From assembly GCA_965230565.1 (NCBI GenBank), contig CBDDLH010000007.1, forward strand, positions 124,001 to 188,000: 64,000 nucleotides of DNA, written 5' to 3'. How positions within the stretch are numbered: position 1 is the first letter of the stretch; every line of letters begins with the position of its first letter. The stretch is from BCD1 sp965230565 (GTDB taxonomy: Bacteria; Bacteroidota; Bacteroidia; Chitinophagales; Saprospiraceae). Under the pieces are notes generated by a model. That model made no database searches. It saw only the letters and a program-made list of their open reading frames with translations, and was not told where the DNA came from. Shown piece after piece: positions 35,838 to 44,760 of the stretch. The position numbers and the translations under genes were made by a program.

Positions 35838-35851
35838 CTGGTTGCTGGTTA
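35838..35851. repeat. Two copies of the CTGGTTG heptamer
   Basis: CTGGTTG-CTGGTTA directly after the cbs stop codon. Same unit as at 28366-28414. Confidence 0.7.
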
Positions 35852-35900
35852 GTTCCAAAAAAAATTGGCGGAGGTGTGTTTTTTGGTTTAACCTTTAGTG

Positions 35901-36263
35901 TACCTCGCTGGCGGCTAGGGGTTCTACACAAGTAGTATGATAAAAATATTTAATTTGTAAAAAAGCATCAAGCCCCTTCAAAATGTAAAAAAAGCTTGAA
36001 GGAAGAATAAAAAAAGTACCCGCACAGAACCGCAGGACCGCAGGACCGCAGGACCGCAGAATTTCCAATATCCAATTCAGAAGTGATAAAAAACTTCGAA
36101 ATTGGATATTCTGCGGTTGGATATTTTGCGGTTCTGTCTCAAATTTATTCCTCATTCTAACATTTACCCTTGAAAACAACAGATTTCTACCAGAAAAAAC
36201 TAAAAATATATTGTAAAATAATTTAATACTACTTGTGTGCAAGCCCTAGCCGCCAGCGAGGTA
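35901..36263. repeat. 363-bp nested inverted-repeat element
   Basis: The outer ends (35901-35943 and 36223-36263) are inverted copies, with TACCTCGCTGGCGGCTAGGG matched perfectly and ACACAAGTAGTAT nearly so. Inside lies a second palindrome (36025-36136). No transposase is present. It looks like a MITE-like element with a second repeat inserted in or forming its core. Confidence 0.7.
36025..36136. repeat. Inner palindromic repeat with 8-bp tandem units
   Basis: CAGAACCGCA at the left and TGCGGTTCTG at the right, with CCAATATCCAATT / AATTGGATATT inside. The left arm carries three tandem GGACCGCA units (36034-36058). Read in reverse complement it closely matches 58189-58275. Confidence 0.7.
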
Positions 36264-36572
36264 AATTGCAATTCTTCCATGGTATCTTTTATCTATAGCC
36301 AATTGTTCTCAATTTCGAAGAGTTTTAAATTCCTAAGTATCAATTTTTATCCTAAAAGGGAATTGTAACCTTATGGCTATGACACTTTGTTTATGGGGTG
36401 ACTTCTATTGAAATTATATTTATAAGAAATTTCTAACTGAGTAAAATAAATTTTTATCAAAAAAAATATGCGGCACCGGATATTTAAATATTCCAAAAAA
36501 GCCCTACATTAGTTCGCTATTGAACCGACCACAGAATTGTTCAAGCAACATTTCGAACCTTAAATTGAACAC

Positions 36573-37916
36573 ATGAAGAAACTAGCTCTACACTGGAAAA
36601 TCATTATCGGAATGATACTAGGTATCATTTTCGGAATGGTCATGATAAACATCAATGGTGGAAGCGCTTTTGTAGAAGAATGGATCAAACCTTTTGGTAC
36701 CATCTTCGTTAAGCTGTTGAAACTTATTGCCGTGCCTTTGATCGTAGCATCATTGATCAAAGGGATTTCCGACCTCAAGGATATTTCCAAATTCAGACAG
36801 ATTGGTGGACGTACCATTGGTATCTATGTGATGACGACAGTTATAGCCATTACTGTAGGACTATTATTAGTGAATGTATTTCAGCCAGGGAATGGCGTTT
36901 CCGAAGAAACCATAGCCAAGCTCACCGAAACCTATGCCGGCAGTGAACAAGTAGCTAGTAAATTACAGGAAGCTGAAAAACAACGAACCAGTGGCAGGTT
37001 ACAGTTTTTGGTAGACATGACTCCGGATAATGCCATCGCTGCTATGGGTGAAAATAAACGGATGTTACAGGTAATTGTTTTCACCATCCTTTTTGGGCTT
37101 TGTATGCTCCTGGTGAAACCTGAAAAAGCCGCTCCTTTAAAAAACTTTTTCGACTCCCTCAACGATGTCATCCTGAAAATGGTGGACATCATCATGCTGA
37201 CGGCACCCTATGCGGTATTTGCCCTTTTGGCAAGCGTGGTTTCTTCGTCCGATGATCCGGCCTTGCTCTATGCTTTATTGAAATACGCAATGGTTGTGGT
37301 TGGAGGTCTGCTATTGATGATTGTTATTTACGCTACAATCGTTGGAACCATCATAAGAAAAAATCCATTTTGGTTCCTTCGGGAGATCAGCCCTGCGCAA
37401 TTGCTGGCCTTTTCAACCAGTTCCAGCGCCGCTACCCTTCCGGTGACCATGGAACGTGTGGAAGAGCATATTGGTGTTGATAAAGAGGTTTCCAGTTTTG
37501 TTTTGCCGGTTGGAGCAACCATCAATATGGATGGAACCAGTCTTTATCAGGGTGTAGCTGCGGTGTTTATTTCACAGGCATTGGGACATCATCTCGGTTT
37601 TGGAGATCAATTGACCATTGTCCTGACTGCATTGCTGGCCTCCATTGGTTCGGCTGCGGTACCTGGAGCAGGAATGGTAATGCTGATCATCGTACTCGAA
37701 GCGGTAGGATTCCCTGCAGATAAACTCGCCATAGGATTGGCCCTGATCTTTGCGGTTGACAGACCTTTGGATATGTGCAGAACGGTGATCAACGTAACGG
37801 GTGATGCGACTGTTTCCATGCTTGTGGCCAAAAGTGTTGGAAAACTTGGAGAACCACGCGTGGAAGAATGGTACGATGATTACCAGCCATCAGCGGAGGA
37901 AGAGGAAGAAGCATAG
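36573..37916 (+). CDS. Dicarboxylate/amino acid:cation symporter
   Basis: The 447-residue inner-membrane carrier belongs to the DAACS (GltP/DctA-like) family. It has about eight membrane helices, the re-entrant serine motif STSSSAATLPVTM, the NMDGT motif in VGATINMDGTSLYQGV, and the second hairpin AALLASIGSAAVPGAG. The end AVDRPLDMCRTVINVTGDAT carries substrate-binding Asp, Arg and Asn residues. It should take up glutamate, aspartate or C4-dicarboxylates with Na+ or H+; the exact substrate is not clear. The C-terminus is acidic (EEEEEA). Confidence 0.93.
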   Translation: MKKLALHWKIIIGMILGIIFGMVMININGGSAFVEEWIKPFGTIFVKLLKLIAVPLIVASLIKGISDLKDISKFRQIGGRTIGIYVMTTVIAITVGLLLVNVFQPGNGVSEETIAKLTETYAGSEQVASKLQEAEKQRTSGRLQFLVDMTPDNAIAAMGENKRMLQVIVFTILFGLCMLLVKPEKAAPLKNFFDSLNDVILKMVDIIMLTAPYAVFALLASVVSSSDDPALLYALLKYAMVVVGGLLLMIVIYATIVGTIIRKNPFWFLREISPAQLLAFSTSSSAATLPVTMERVEEHIGVDKEVSSFVLPVGATINMDGTSLYQGVAAVFISQALGHHLGFGDQLTIVLTALLASIGSAAVPGAGMVMLIIVLEAVGFPADKLAIGLALIFAVDRPLDMCRTVINVTGDATVSMLVAKSVGKLGEPRVEEWYDDYQPSAEEEEEA

Positions 37917-37921
37917 GTTTG

Positions 37922-38040
37922 TGGATGTGCAGATGAGGGGATGTGCAGATGAGGGGATGTGCAGATGAGGGGATGTGCAGATGAGGGGATGAGAAATGCA
38001 GATGAGGGGATGAGGGGATGTGCAGATGAGGGGATGTGCT
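37922..38040. repeat. 16-bp tandem repeat (GGATGTGCAGATGAGG)
   Basis: About seven units, some shortened or altered, begin six bases after the symporter stop codon. A minus-strand frame that reads as HLHIPSSP repeats is an artefact of the array. Confidence 0.92.
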
Positions 38041-38141
38041 TTCATTACACCTCTTGATCAAAGGCTCTTTGCAATTTCCAGCACTGGTAGAATTGGGAAT
38101 AAAGTTTATAACATTCCAGCTCAAAACTCAAAACTATATAA

Positions 38142-38669
38142 ATGAGTTCTAAATTAGGCATTGGCTCCAGGGTAAACCACCCTGCTTATGGAAAAGGGGC
38201 TGTAATTCGTTTACACAAGGCAGCCTATGAAGTTTGTTTTATGATGTATGGCATAAAGCATGTCGGCTATGAGTATGACAAATGGGAAGTCATTGAGGAA
38301 ATACCCGCTGTAGAGGAAGTTAGTTTTTCCGAAGCAGAAAAATCTCTGGTGAAAATCCTCAGGACATTTAACGGACTTCAGGAAGAAGTCTCCTTGGGAG
38401 ACAAGTGGATAAATGGCACCTTGATCCTCAAACCTGAGGATGTCGATCTAAAGCCTAAGGAAATGCCCATTGAGACTTTTTTCCATAAAATCGTCATGGT
38501 AAGAGACAGACTGCGTGTAATGGAACAAAGAATTAACAGCAGCAAACTGACGGACGAAGAAAAGGTCAATCTTCAGCAATATATTACCCGTATTTACGGA
38601 AGTCTTACTTCATTTAATGTTTTATTCAAGTACAAGGAAGATTCCTTTACGGGAGAAAAAACAAAGTAA
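38142..38669 (+). CDS. Hypothetical protein with N-terminal KOW/SH3-like motif
   Basis: The 175-residue protein starts with GIGSRVNHPAYGKGAVIRLH, a pattern shared with CarD/TRCF-type and other small beta-barrel domains, then IKHVGYEYDKWEVIEE. The rest is charged and helical (FHKIVMVRDRLRVMEQRINS). There is no signal or membrane helix. I do not recognise a named family. It is 3 bp upstream of the TlpA-like gene and should share its transcript. Confidence 0.75.
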   Translation: MSSKLGIGSRVNHPAYGKGAVIRLHKAAYEVCFMMYGIKHVGYEYDKWEVIEEIPAVEEVSFSEAEKSLVKILRTFNGLQEEVSLGDKWINGTLILKPEDVDLKPKEMPIETFFHKIVMVRDRLRVMEQRINSSKLTDEEKVNLQQYITRIYGSLTSFNVLFKYKEDSFTGEKTK

Positions 38670-38672
38670 ATT

Positions 38673-40010
38673 ATGAAAAAGTTTTTCCTGTTGTTGTTCC
38701 CCCTGGCCCTCGCGGTTAGTGGTTGTCTTGTGGTTGATAATCCTTTTAGCGGTTTACCTCCCGGTCCGTGGAGAGCTGTTTTGAAACTAGAGGGAAACAT
38801 GCAAATCCCTGAAGAGGATCTGGGACTTTTTGAAATTCCGGAAATTAAGGATGAAGCTATCAAACCAGGAGAACTGCCATTTAATTTTGAAGTAAAATAT
38901 AAAGAAAACGATCCGGATGTTTTTGGTCTGGAAATTATCAATGGCGAAGAACGCATTGAAGTATTACCTGAGGACATCAGTTTTGGATGGGATCATCGTA
39001 TTGGAAAAGATACCCTGACTATCAACTTCCCCATTTTTGAATCCTACATCAAAGGAATTTATGCAGAAAACATCATCCAGGGGTATTGGGTGGTCACCAC
39101 TAAAGAAAATTATCGAATTCCCTTTGAAGCCAAATTTGGCCAGAACCACAGGTTTGCTAAAATGCTGAAAGAACCTGATATGGACGTACATGGTAAATGG
39201 GAAGTGACTTTTGAAGTGGAAACGGATTCTCCGTACAAAGCCATCGGTGAATTCCAGCAGGACGGCCATAAATTGACAGGAACATTTTTGACCGAAACGG
39301 GTGATTACCGCTTTTTGGAAGGCACTGTCCGGGAAAACAAATTGTTCCTGTCCTGTTTTGACGGCTCACACGCCTTTCTGTTTCAGGCAAAAATGATGGA
39401 GGACGGCACGCTGACCGGTCAATTCAATTCCGGCAAACATTACCAATGCCTTTGGACGGCCAAACGCAACCCTGATTTTCAGCTCAGGGATCCTCACGAA
39501 TTGACTTATCTGAATGAAGGCTATGATAAATTCGCTTTTGCCTTCAAAAATACGGAAGGAAAAATGGTCTCTTCTGAGGACGAGCATTTCAAGGACAAAG
39601 TAAAAGTGATTCAAATTATGGGTACCTGGTGCCCCAATTGCCTCGATGAAACGAAATTCTTAATTGCATATCTAAAAGAAAATGATCACCCGGATCTGGA
39701 AGTAGTCGCCATGGGTTTTGAAAAACATGATGATGCTCAAAATATCGAACTTCTGAAGAAATTCAAGGAAAGGTTAAATATTCCATACGAAGTATTACAT
39801 GCCGGTCAATATAAAAAGGGAGAAGCTGCAAAGGCTTTTCCTATGCTCAATCACATCATGTCCTATCCTACTCTCATAATCATTGATAAACAGGATCAGG
39901 TCCGGAAAATCCATACAGGTTTTGCAGGGCCGGCTACGAGTGATTATGAAACTTTTAGGAAAGGGTTTGAGGAGACGGTGGCTATGTTGTTGGAGGAAAA
40001 TGGAGAGTGA
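38673..40010 (+). CDS. TlpA-like thiol-disulfide reductase lipoprotein
   Basis: The 445-residue protein has a lipobox (ALAVSGC, Cys18). A long N-terminal region (about 25-290) consists of beta-rich lipocalin-like or DUF4369-like modules (WEVTFEVETDSPYKAIGEFQ, LTGTFLTETGDYRFLEGTV). The C-terminal thioredoxin fold (about 305-440) has the redox motif WCPNC in VIQIMGTWCPNCLDE and the cis-Pro region in MSYPTLIIID. Such proteins reduce or isomerise disulfides of envelope proteins, often for cytochrome c maturation. Pairing with the small upstream protein is unexplained. Confidence 0.88.
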   Translation: MKKFFLLLFPLALAVSGCLVVDNPFSGLPPGPWRAVLKLEGNMQIPEEDLGLFEIPEIKDEAIKPGELPFNFEVKYKENDPDVFGLEIINGEERIEVLPEDISFGWDHRIGKDTLTINFPIFESYIKGIYAENIIQGYWVVTTKENYRIPFEAKFGQNHRFAKMLKEPDMDVHGKWEVTFEVETDSPYKAIGEFQQDGHKLTGTFLTETGDYRFLEGTVRENKLFLSCFDGSHAFLFQAKMMEDGTLTGQFNSGKHYQCLWTAKRNPDFQLRDPHELTYLNEGYDKFAFAFKNTEGKMVSSEDEHFKDKVKVIQIMGTWCPNCLDETKFLIAYLKENDHPDLEVVAMGFEKHDDAQNIELLKKFKERLNIPYEVLHAGQYKKGEAAKAFPMLNHIMSYPTLIIIDKQDQVRKIHTGFAGPATSDYETFRKGFEETVAMLLEENGE

Positions 40011-40119
40011 AGAGTGCATGGTGCAGAGTGATGAGTGAAGAAGTGATGATCCCTAATAGAAGTTGACCGTTTTTCAAACACAAAGAAATGAAATTGGTTT
40101 AAATGAAAACTATTAGAAA

Positions 40120-40452
40120 ATGAACCGATCAAATTGGAAACTTTTAGGATTATTTATCACTTTGTTTTCTTTAATTGCTTTTGGCATCATTTCTTCAAAA
40201 AATGATAAACGATTACTATCTGATTGTTCGAAAGTGACCTCAGCTGTTGTTATTGATAAATACCGAATTAGAAGTAGAGGTCATTTCATTAGATATTCCT
40301 TCATTGTAAATGACAAAGAGTACAATAGAAGTAAATCTTTAAAAAAGAAAGATGAAGTTGAATTTTTCAACATTGGAGATACTATTGAAATTCGGTATAG
40401 TTGTAAGACACCCAAAGTGAGCACCCCAGTGTTTACTTCTAAATGGGAATGA
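40120..40452 (+). CDS. Small membrane-anchored protein, DUF3592-like
   Basis: The 110-residue protein has one N-terminal membrane helix (LLGLFITLFSLIAFGIIS). A soluble domain follows with the pattern TSAVVIDKYRIRSRGHFIRYSFIVNDKEYNRS, then DTIEIRYSCKTPKVS. This resembles DUF3592-type proteins, which present a small beta domain at the membrane; function unknown. The sequence between it and the TlpA-like gene is a GAGTGA-rich simple stretch. Confidence 0.6.
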   Translation: MNRSNWKLLGLFITLFSLIAFGIISSKNDKRLLSDCSKVTSAVVIDKYRIRSRGHFIRYSFIVNDKEYNRSKSLKKKDEVEFFNIGDTIEIRYSCKTPKVSTPVFTSKWE

Positions 40453-40581
40453 TTGCAATTTTATTTTGCTTTACTATGTATGCCTGAATAAAATCGGGAG
40501 TTAAGCATTCAAAACATCACAAACTACTCCTTCCATCACAAAGCATTGGATTTTCTCCTTAATTTTTAATTACTTCGCATC

Positions 40582-41688
40582 ATGAAGCGATTCAAACTGC
40601 CATTTCCGTATTACTATGCAATCCTGGGCGGGATACTCTTCGTGATCATTGCCACGCTGAAGAGTTATTTCACCCTTGTGTACTGGAATGAGTATGAAAT
40701 GGAGCGTTTGAGACAACACTTCATCGTACACTGCCTCAATTATATCCTTTGGGGAATATTGGCCGGAGTGGTTTATTATCTGGTCAAAAAGTACCGTATA
40801 TACAGCCCGGCTCCACTGAGTGAACGGGTAAAGGCCATTGTTGTCAGTTTTTTGATGGCTTCCATGCATGAGGTGTTATCCAATGTCATCTATTTGGTTC
40901 CTGCCCATTACCTCGGGATTGAACCCTTCACTGAAAAAGTTTGTGAATACCTGATCAGAGCGACGCCTTCTGCCCTGGTTTCCAGATTTATTGAATACTG
41001 GATCATTTATGCTTTTTTCACAGCTATTGATTTTCAAAAACAATTCCGGGACAAACAGCTGGAACTGGTGGATATGGAAAAACAATTGTCGCAAGCTGAA
41101 ATGAAGGCATTAAAATCTCAATTGCAACCCCACTTCCTTTTCAATACCTTAAACACCATTTCCGCCTTGATGGAATTCAACATCAAGGGTGCTCAAAAAA
41201 TTGTCTCCAACCTTGGCGGATTGCTGCGGAAAGTACTTGACAGCAACAAACGTAATTTCACTCCGCTCAGCGAAGAGATCGACTTCATTAAAAACTACCT
41301 GAGTATTGAACAAGTAAGGTTTAGTGACCGCCTCGAAGTAAAATACGATATCGAAGAGGAGGTGCTCAATGTTCCCGTTCCAAACCTGCTGCTACAGCCT
41401 TTGGTTGAAAATGCCATCAAACACGGATTTGCCAGTCAAACGGGCAAAGGAATCATTGAGGTCATTGCCCAAAAGGTCGATGAAAAATATGTGCGCTTGA
41501 TCGTCAGGGATGATGGTGCAGGAACTCAAAAACCTGAAAGTGAGTTGATTAAAACAGGTATCGGTTTAAAAAATGTAAAAGACAGATTAGAATTGATTTA
41601 TAAAACTGATTGTAAATTTGAGATCAACACCGGAAAAGAAAAAGGTTTTGAGGTGATCATTACCATTCCTGCTGAAGGGCGTTCCTAA
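40582..41688 (+). CDS. LytS/YehU-family sensor histidine kinase
   Basis: The 368-residue inner-membrane kinase has about four membrane helices (10-30, 50-68, 85-107, 130-150), a short coiled coil (DKQLELVDMEKQLSQAEMKA), and the His_kinase family motif LQPHFLFNTLN with phospho-acceptor His184. The ATP-binding N and G boxes are LLLQPLVENAIKHG and VRDDGAGT ... TGIGLKNVKDRL. It lies 18 bp upstream of the LytTR regulator, its certain partner. The stimulus is unknown; no extracytoplasmic sensor domain of note is present. Confidence 0.93.
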   Translation: MKRFKLPFPYYYAILGGILFVIIATLKSYFTLVYWNEYEMERLRQHFIVHCLNYILWGILAGVVYYLVKKYRIYSPAPLSERVKAIVVSFLMASMHEVLSNVIYLVPAHYLGIEPFTEKVCEYLIRATPSALVSRFIEYWIIYAFFTAIDFQKQFRDKQLELVDMEKQLSQAEMKALKSQLQPHFLFNTLNTISALMEFNIKGAQKIVSNLGGLLRKVLDSNKRNFTPLSEEIDFIKNYLSIEQVRFSDRLEVKYDIEEEVLNVPVPNLLLQPLVENAIKHGFASQTGKGIIEVIAQKVDEKYVRLIVRDDGAGTQKPESELIKTGIGLKNVKDRLELIYKTDCKFEINTGKEKGFEVIITIPAEGRS

Positions 41689-41706
41689 GCTGAAAAAAAC
41701 TGCCTT

Positions 41707-42480
41707 ATGAGAATGATCAAAACATTGGTGGTAGACGATGAACCTTTCGCAAGAGCGAGGATTCTGAAGTTGTTGGAAACATTTGATTACATATCTGTTA
41801 TCGGGGAATGTAAAAACGGAAGGGAAGCCGTTACTCAAATTCAAAATTACAAACCCGACCTGGTATTTCTGGATATTCAAATGCCCGATTTCACCGGTTT
41901 TGACGTGCTTTCCAAAAGTGAAAAGGAAAACCTTCCCTTTATCATTTTCGTAACGGCCTATGACCAATATGCCCTTAAAGCTTTTGATGTAAAAGCGGTT
42001 GATTATCTGCTCAAGCCCTACGACAATGAAAGGTTCACCCAGGCGCTTGAACACGCCAGGGAACAAATCAACCAAAGGGATGAGGCACAGCTCCATAAAA
42101 AAATGGTCAATCTTTTGACCGAACATCAGCACCAGCAGTCGGATATCAAATTTCAACTCGAAATTAAAGACAAAGGCCGGTTGACGAAGATCAACACCTT
42201 TGACATTTACTTCCTCGAAGCCCAGGGAAATTACATACAACTGCACCTGGAGGAAAAAAGCTATATGATCCGGGAAACATTACAAAACATCAAGAACTCC
42301 CTGGAACAGGAAACCTTCCTCCAGATCCATCGATCCATTCTCGTCAATACCAATTATATCAACCAAGTGAAATATTCAGGTAATAACCAGTTTGAGGTAA
42401 ATCTAAGGAACAATATCACCCTGCATTCCAGCAGAAGTCACAAGGAAGATATACAATCTTATCTCGATCAAAACCCATAA
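41707..42480 (+). CDS. LytTR-family response regulator
   Basis: The 257-residue protein has a receiver domain (1-120) with phospho-acceptor Asp56 in LVFLDIQMP, the acidic pair DDE near residues 10-12 and Lys in YLLKPYDNE. A linker and a LytTR DNA-binding domain (about 150-255: FYFLEAQGNYIQLHLEEK-like segment, QIHRSILVNTNYINQV, LHSSRSHKEDI) follow. LytTR proteins bind direct repeats upstream of their target genes. With the adjacent kinase it forms a two-component system. No target can be read from this window. Confidence 0.94.
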   Translation: MRMIKTLVVDDEPFARARILKLLETFDYISVIGECKNGREAVTQIQNYKPDLVFLDIQMPDFTGFDVLSKSEKENLPFIIFVTAYDQYALKAFDVKAVDYLLKPYDNERFTQALEHAREQINQRDEAQLHKKMVNLLTEHQHQQSDIKFQLEIKDKGRLTKINTFDIYFLEAQGNYIQLHLEEKSYMIRETLQNIKNSLEQETFLQIHRSILVNTNYINQVKYSGNNQFEVNLRNNITLHSSRSHKEDIQSYLDQNP

Positions 42481-42697
42481 TACCAAATCATAATTCAGGG
42501 TAACAATCGTTATCTTAAGAAAATTTTAAGATTTCCTTCACAAGTGATTTGTCAATCATCACAATTCTAACCATCCGTCACAAAAGATTTGTACCATTTC
42601 TTTATGGTCCCTAAATTTGAAAGCAAGAAATCACCTGACTGCTTTTAAGCTTTCCCGACAATGGCTTTTGTATGGCAGTCAACAAAACACACCTGAC

Positions 42698-43993
42698 ATG
42701 CAAAAAATGTATACAACCATCGCATTCCTTATTGGAATTCTGGCCTTTTCCGTTCCCTCTGTGGGCCAAACACAATTAACCACCACACCACGTACCAGTC
42801 AGAAAGCAGCCGCTATGCAACGTATAGGCCTTACAGATGTTAAGGTCGTTTACCATCGTCCCGCAGCTAAAGATCGTGAGATCTGGGGCAAGCTGGTTCC
42901 GTATGGCACTATTTGGAGAGCCGGTGCTAATGAAAATACCGTAATTAAATTCACTAAGGATGTAACGATTGAAGGAGAAAAGTTGAGTGCCGGTGTTTAT
43001 GGCCTTCACCTCATCCCAAAAGAAACGGGATGTACCATTATTTTCTCCAACAACAGTACTTCCTGGGGAAGTTTCACATACAATCAGGCGGAAGATGCCT
43101 TAAGGGTAGAAGGTAAGTTGACCCCGACAATGCATAAATATGAATTCCTTACCGTAGAATTCGATAAAATCGAAAGAACTTCCGCTGACCTCAACTTCAA
43201 ATGGGGTAAGAAAAAAGCATCCTTTACCATTGAAACCGATGTAGATGGTGCCGTAATCGCCAGTTTGAGAAATGAACTTCGTGATCGTGCAGGGTGGAGC
43301 TGGCAGGGGTGGAACGAAGCTGCTGCCTATTGTTTACAAAATGAAGTAAATCTGACAGAAGGACTTCAATGGGCCAATCGTTCCGTATTTATGAGTGCCA
43401 ACCAGTTCAACATGCGGACTAAGGCTCTATTAACTGGAAAGATCAAAGGCAAAGGAGATAAAAGTGCAGAGTTAAAACACAGTCTGGCATCTTTTACCGC
43501 TGACCTGAACAGCCAGCCATGCACCTGGAAGGAATGGAATGCAGCAGCTACATTTGCCAGTCAGAGAAAAGCTTACGACGAAGCCCTTTCTTTTGCAGAA
43601 CAATCCATCGCCATGAACGCCAACATGACCAATATGATGGCACAGGTAGGAATTCTCAAAGCAAAAGGTGATGAAAAGATGGCAAAGAAGATTAAAACAG
43701 AAGCCATTGCTAAAGGATCCAATGCAGAATTGAACAATTACGGATACCAACTGATGTTTGGAGGAAAAGTTAATGAAGCCGTAAGCATTTTTGAAGCCAA
43801 CGCTGAAAAAAACCCACAGGATCCCAACGTATGGGATAGTCTTGCGGAAGGTTATAAAAATCAGGGAGAAAAAGAGAAAGCGATCAAAGCCTGTAAAAAA
43901 TCTCTGTCGCTGAATCCTCCTGCAAATGTAAAAGCGAATACCATGAAGACGCTGGCCGAATTAGGCGTAGATGTTGAAAACATGGAACCATAA
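42698..43993 (+). CDS. DUF2911 and TPR domain secreted protein
   Basis: The start is placed at the Met of MQKMYTTIAFL, which gives a signal peptide ending SVGQTQ; an open frame extends 27 codons upstream. The 431-residue product has a DUF2911 domain (about 25-180: VKVVYHRPAAKDREIWGKLV, YGTIWRAGANENTVIKFTKD, LSAGVYGLHLIP). The C-terminal helical region contains TPR-like repeats (ALSFAEQSIAMNANMTN, DPNVWDSLAEGYKNQGE). DUF2911 proteins are common in Bacteroidota, and their function is unknown. The GGCTAAGG inverted repeat follows. Confidence 0.88.
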   Translation: MQKMYTTIAFLIGILAFSVPSVGQTQLTTTPRTSQKAAAMQRIGLTDVKVVYHRPAAKDREIWGKLVPYGTIWRAGANENTVIKFTKDVTIEGEKLSAGVYGLHLIPKETGCTIIFSNNSTSWGSFTYNQAEDALRVEGKLTPTMHKYEFLTVEFDKIERTSADLNFKWGKKKASFTIETDVDGAVIASLRNELRDRAGWSWQGWNEAAAYCLQNEVNLTEGLQWANRSVFMSANQFNMRTKALLTGKIKGKGDKSAELKHSLASFTADLNSQPCTWKEWNAAATFASQRKAYDEALSFAEQSIAMNANMTNMMAQVGILKAKGDEKMAKKIKTEAIAKGSNAELNNYGYQLMFGGKVNEAVSIFEANAEKNPQDPNVWDSLAEGYKNQGEKEKAIKACKKSLSLNPPANVKANTMKTLAELGVDVENMEP

Positions 43994-44013
43994 AAATATA
44001 AATAGCAAGTAAA

Positions 44014-44137
44014 AGGCTAAGGAGGAGGCTAAGGAAAAACAGGAACTTAAAAAATCACCTATATGAGAATCCTGGATTATTCCTTTTTTTATTAAAAATA
44101 ACATACCTCAGCCTCAGCCTTCTCCTTAGCCTAAAAG
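44014..44137. repeat. GGCTAAGG-type inverted repeat, copy 2
   Basis: AGGCTAAGGAGGAGGCTAAGG (split as two units) at 44014-44034 faces CCTCAGCCTCAGCCTTCTCC ... TTAGCC at 44106-44137. Same design and almost the same length as 1174-1303. Confidence 0.6.
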
Positions 44138-44181
44138 TTCAGCTTGCTGAATTTTTCAAAGATTTAATGATGATGTGGCAC

Positions 44182-44218
44182 GGCGGTTTGATCCTGAGGG
44201 ATTGAATCGCCTTTTTTT
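44182..44218 (+). terminator. Terminator-like hairpin with T run
   Basis: GGCGGTTTGATCC, loop TGAG, GGATTGAATCGCC, then seven T. The stem has a few wobble or mismatched pairs. It could end the DUF2911 gene transcript, about 190 bp upstream. Confidence 0.6.
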
Positions 44219-44386
44219 GTAACAAAATTATTGCAATTCCGTATTACCCATTTAAATACCTATTCCCCCCCTATTTTTGCTTTGAGTGGTCTTACTATTT
44301 TTCTAAAACATTTTGCGAACCTCAAATCGTTATTTGACCCGGACGTCGAGTATAGCGAAGCTTTGTGAAAAAATACACAAAAAAAT

Positions 44387-44717
44387 GTGCCACTCACCTC
44401 ACGATAAGTGGCACCTTTACATAAGCCAGTAAATAATTAACAAACTAATCATCTTGCGATTTGGATTTTCTGACCTGGAAAATCAATCGCACTTTTTTCT
44501 TTTACGTTTGACCATGAATTGTAAAAGAAAAAAGAGTGCAACGTGAAAAATTACAATTCAGGCTCCACCCTGGTAATTTCCCCTTCCTGACATCTGTCGG
44601 TTGCACTCCTTGAATTATCATCTAATCTTTTTTTTCAAAAACATTGCCCGCGTTTGTTGGAAAACTCCCATTACTTGCGAAATTTAATCCATCTTGTGAC
44701 CTAACGCGGGCAATGAT
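44387..44717. repeat. Cluster of palindromes
   Basis: There are four inverted repeats. (1) GTGCCACT/AGTGGCAC, 44387-44414. (2) GCAC...CTTTTAC/GTAAAAG...GTGC, about 44488-44540. (3) GAGTGCAAC/GTTGCACTC at about 44534-44610, with an AAATTAC-CAGG/CCTG-GTAATTT hairpin inside. (4) CATTGCCCGCGTT/AACGCGGGCAATG at about 44641-44717. Arms 2 and 3 overlap. The function is unknown; see findings. Confidence 0.6.
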
Positions 44718-44760
44718 AAACAAATCATAATTTCACTCGAACATATAAAAAACAATTACC

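Larger units (their letters stand above)
35837..36572. other. Long intergenic region between cbs and the symporter
   Basis: About 735 bp without a believable gene. The frame on the minus strand (35895-36242) lies wholly inside the palindromic element and is low complexity. The rest (36264-36572) is AT-rich leader of the symporter gene, with no strong structure. Confidence 0.55.
43994..44760. other. Palindrome-rich intergenic region upstream of ggt
   Basis: About 770 bp with no believable gene. It holds a GGCTAAGG inverted repeat (44014-44137), a terminator-like hairpin (44182-44218) and a chain of palindromes (44387-44717). AT-rich unique sequence lies between. Confidence 0.6.

Noticed and set aside
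35895..36242. A 115-codon minus-strand frame
   Set aside because: It covers the nested palindromic element; its low-complexity middle comes from the tandem units. No domain or start signal supports it.
28366..38040. CRISPR arrays
   Set aside because: The tandem repeats have no unique spacers of regular length and no cas genes nearby.
37789..38124. A 111-codon minus-strand frame rich in HLHIPSSP
   Set aside because: It is the translation of the 16-bp tandem repeat.
44534..44717. Integron attC-like sites
   Set aside because: The last palindrome contains ACCTAAC, but the GTT and AAC ends face the wrong way, and no integrase or cassette is present.
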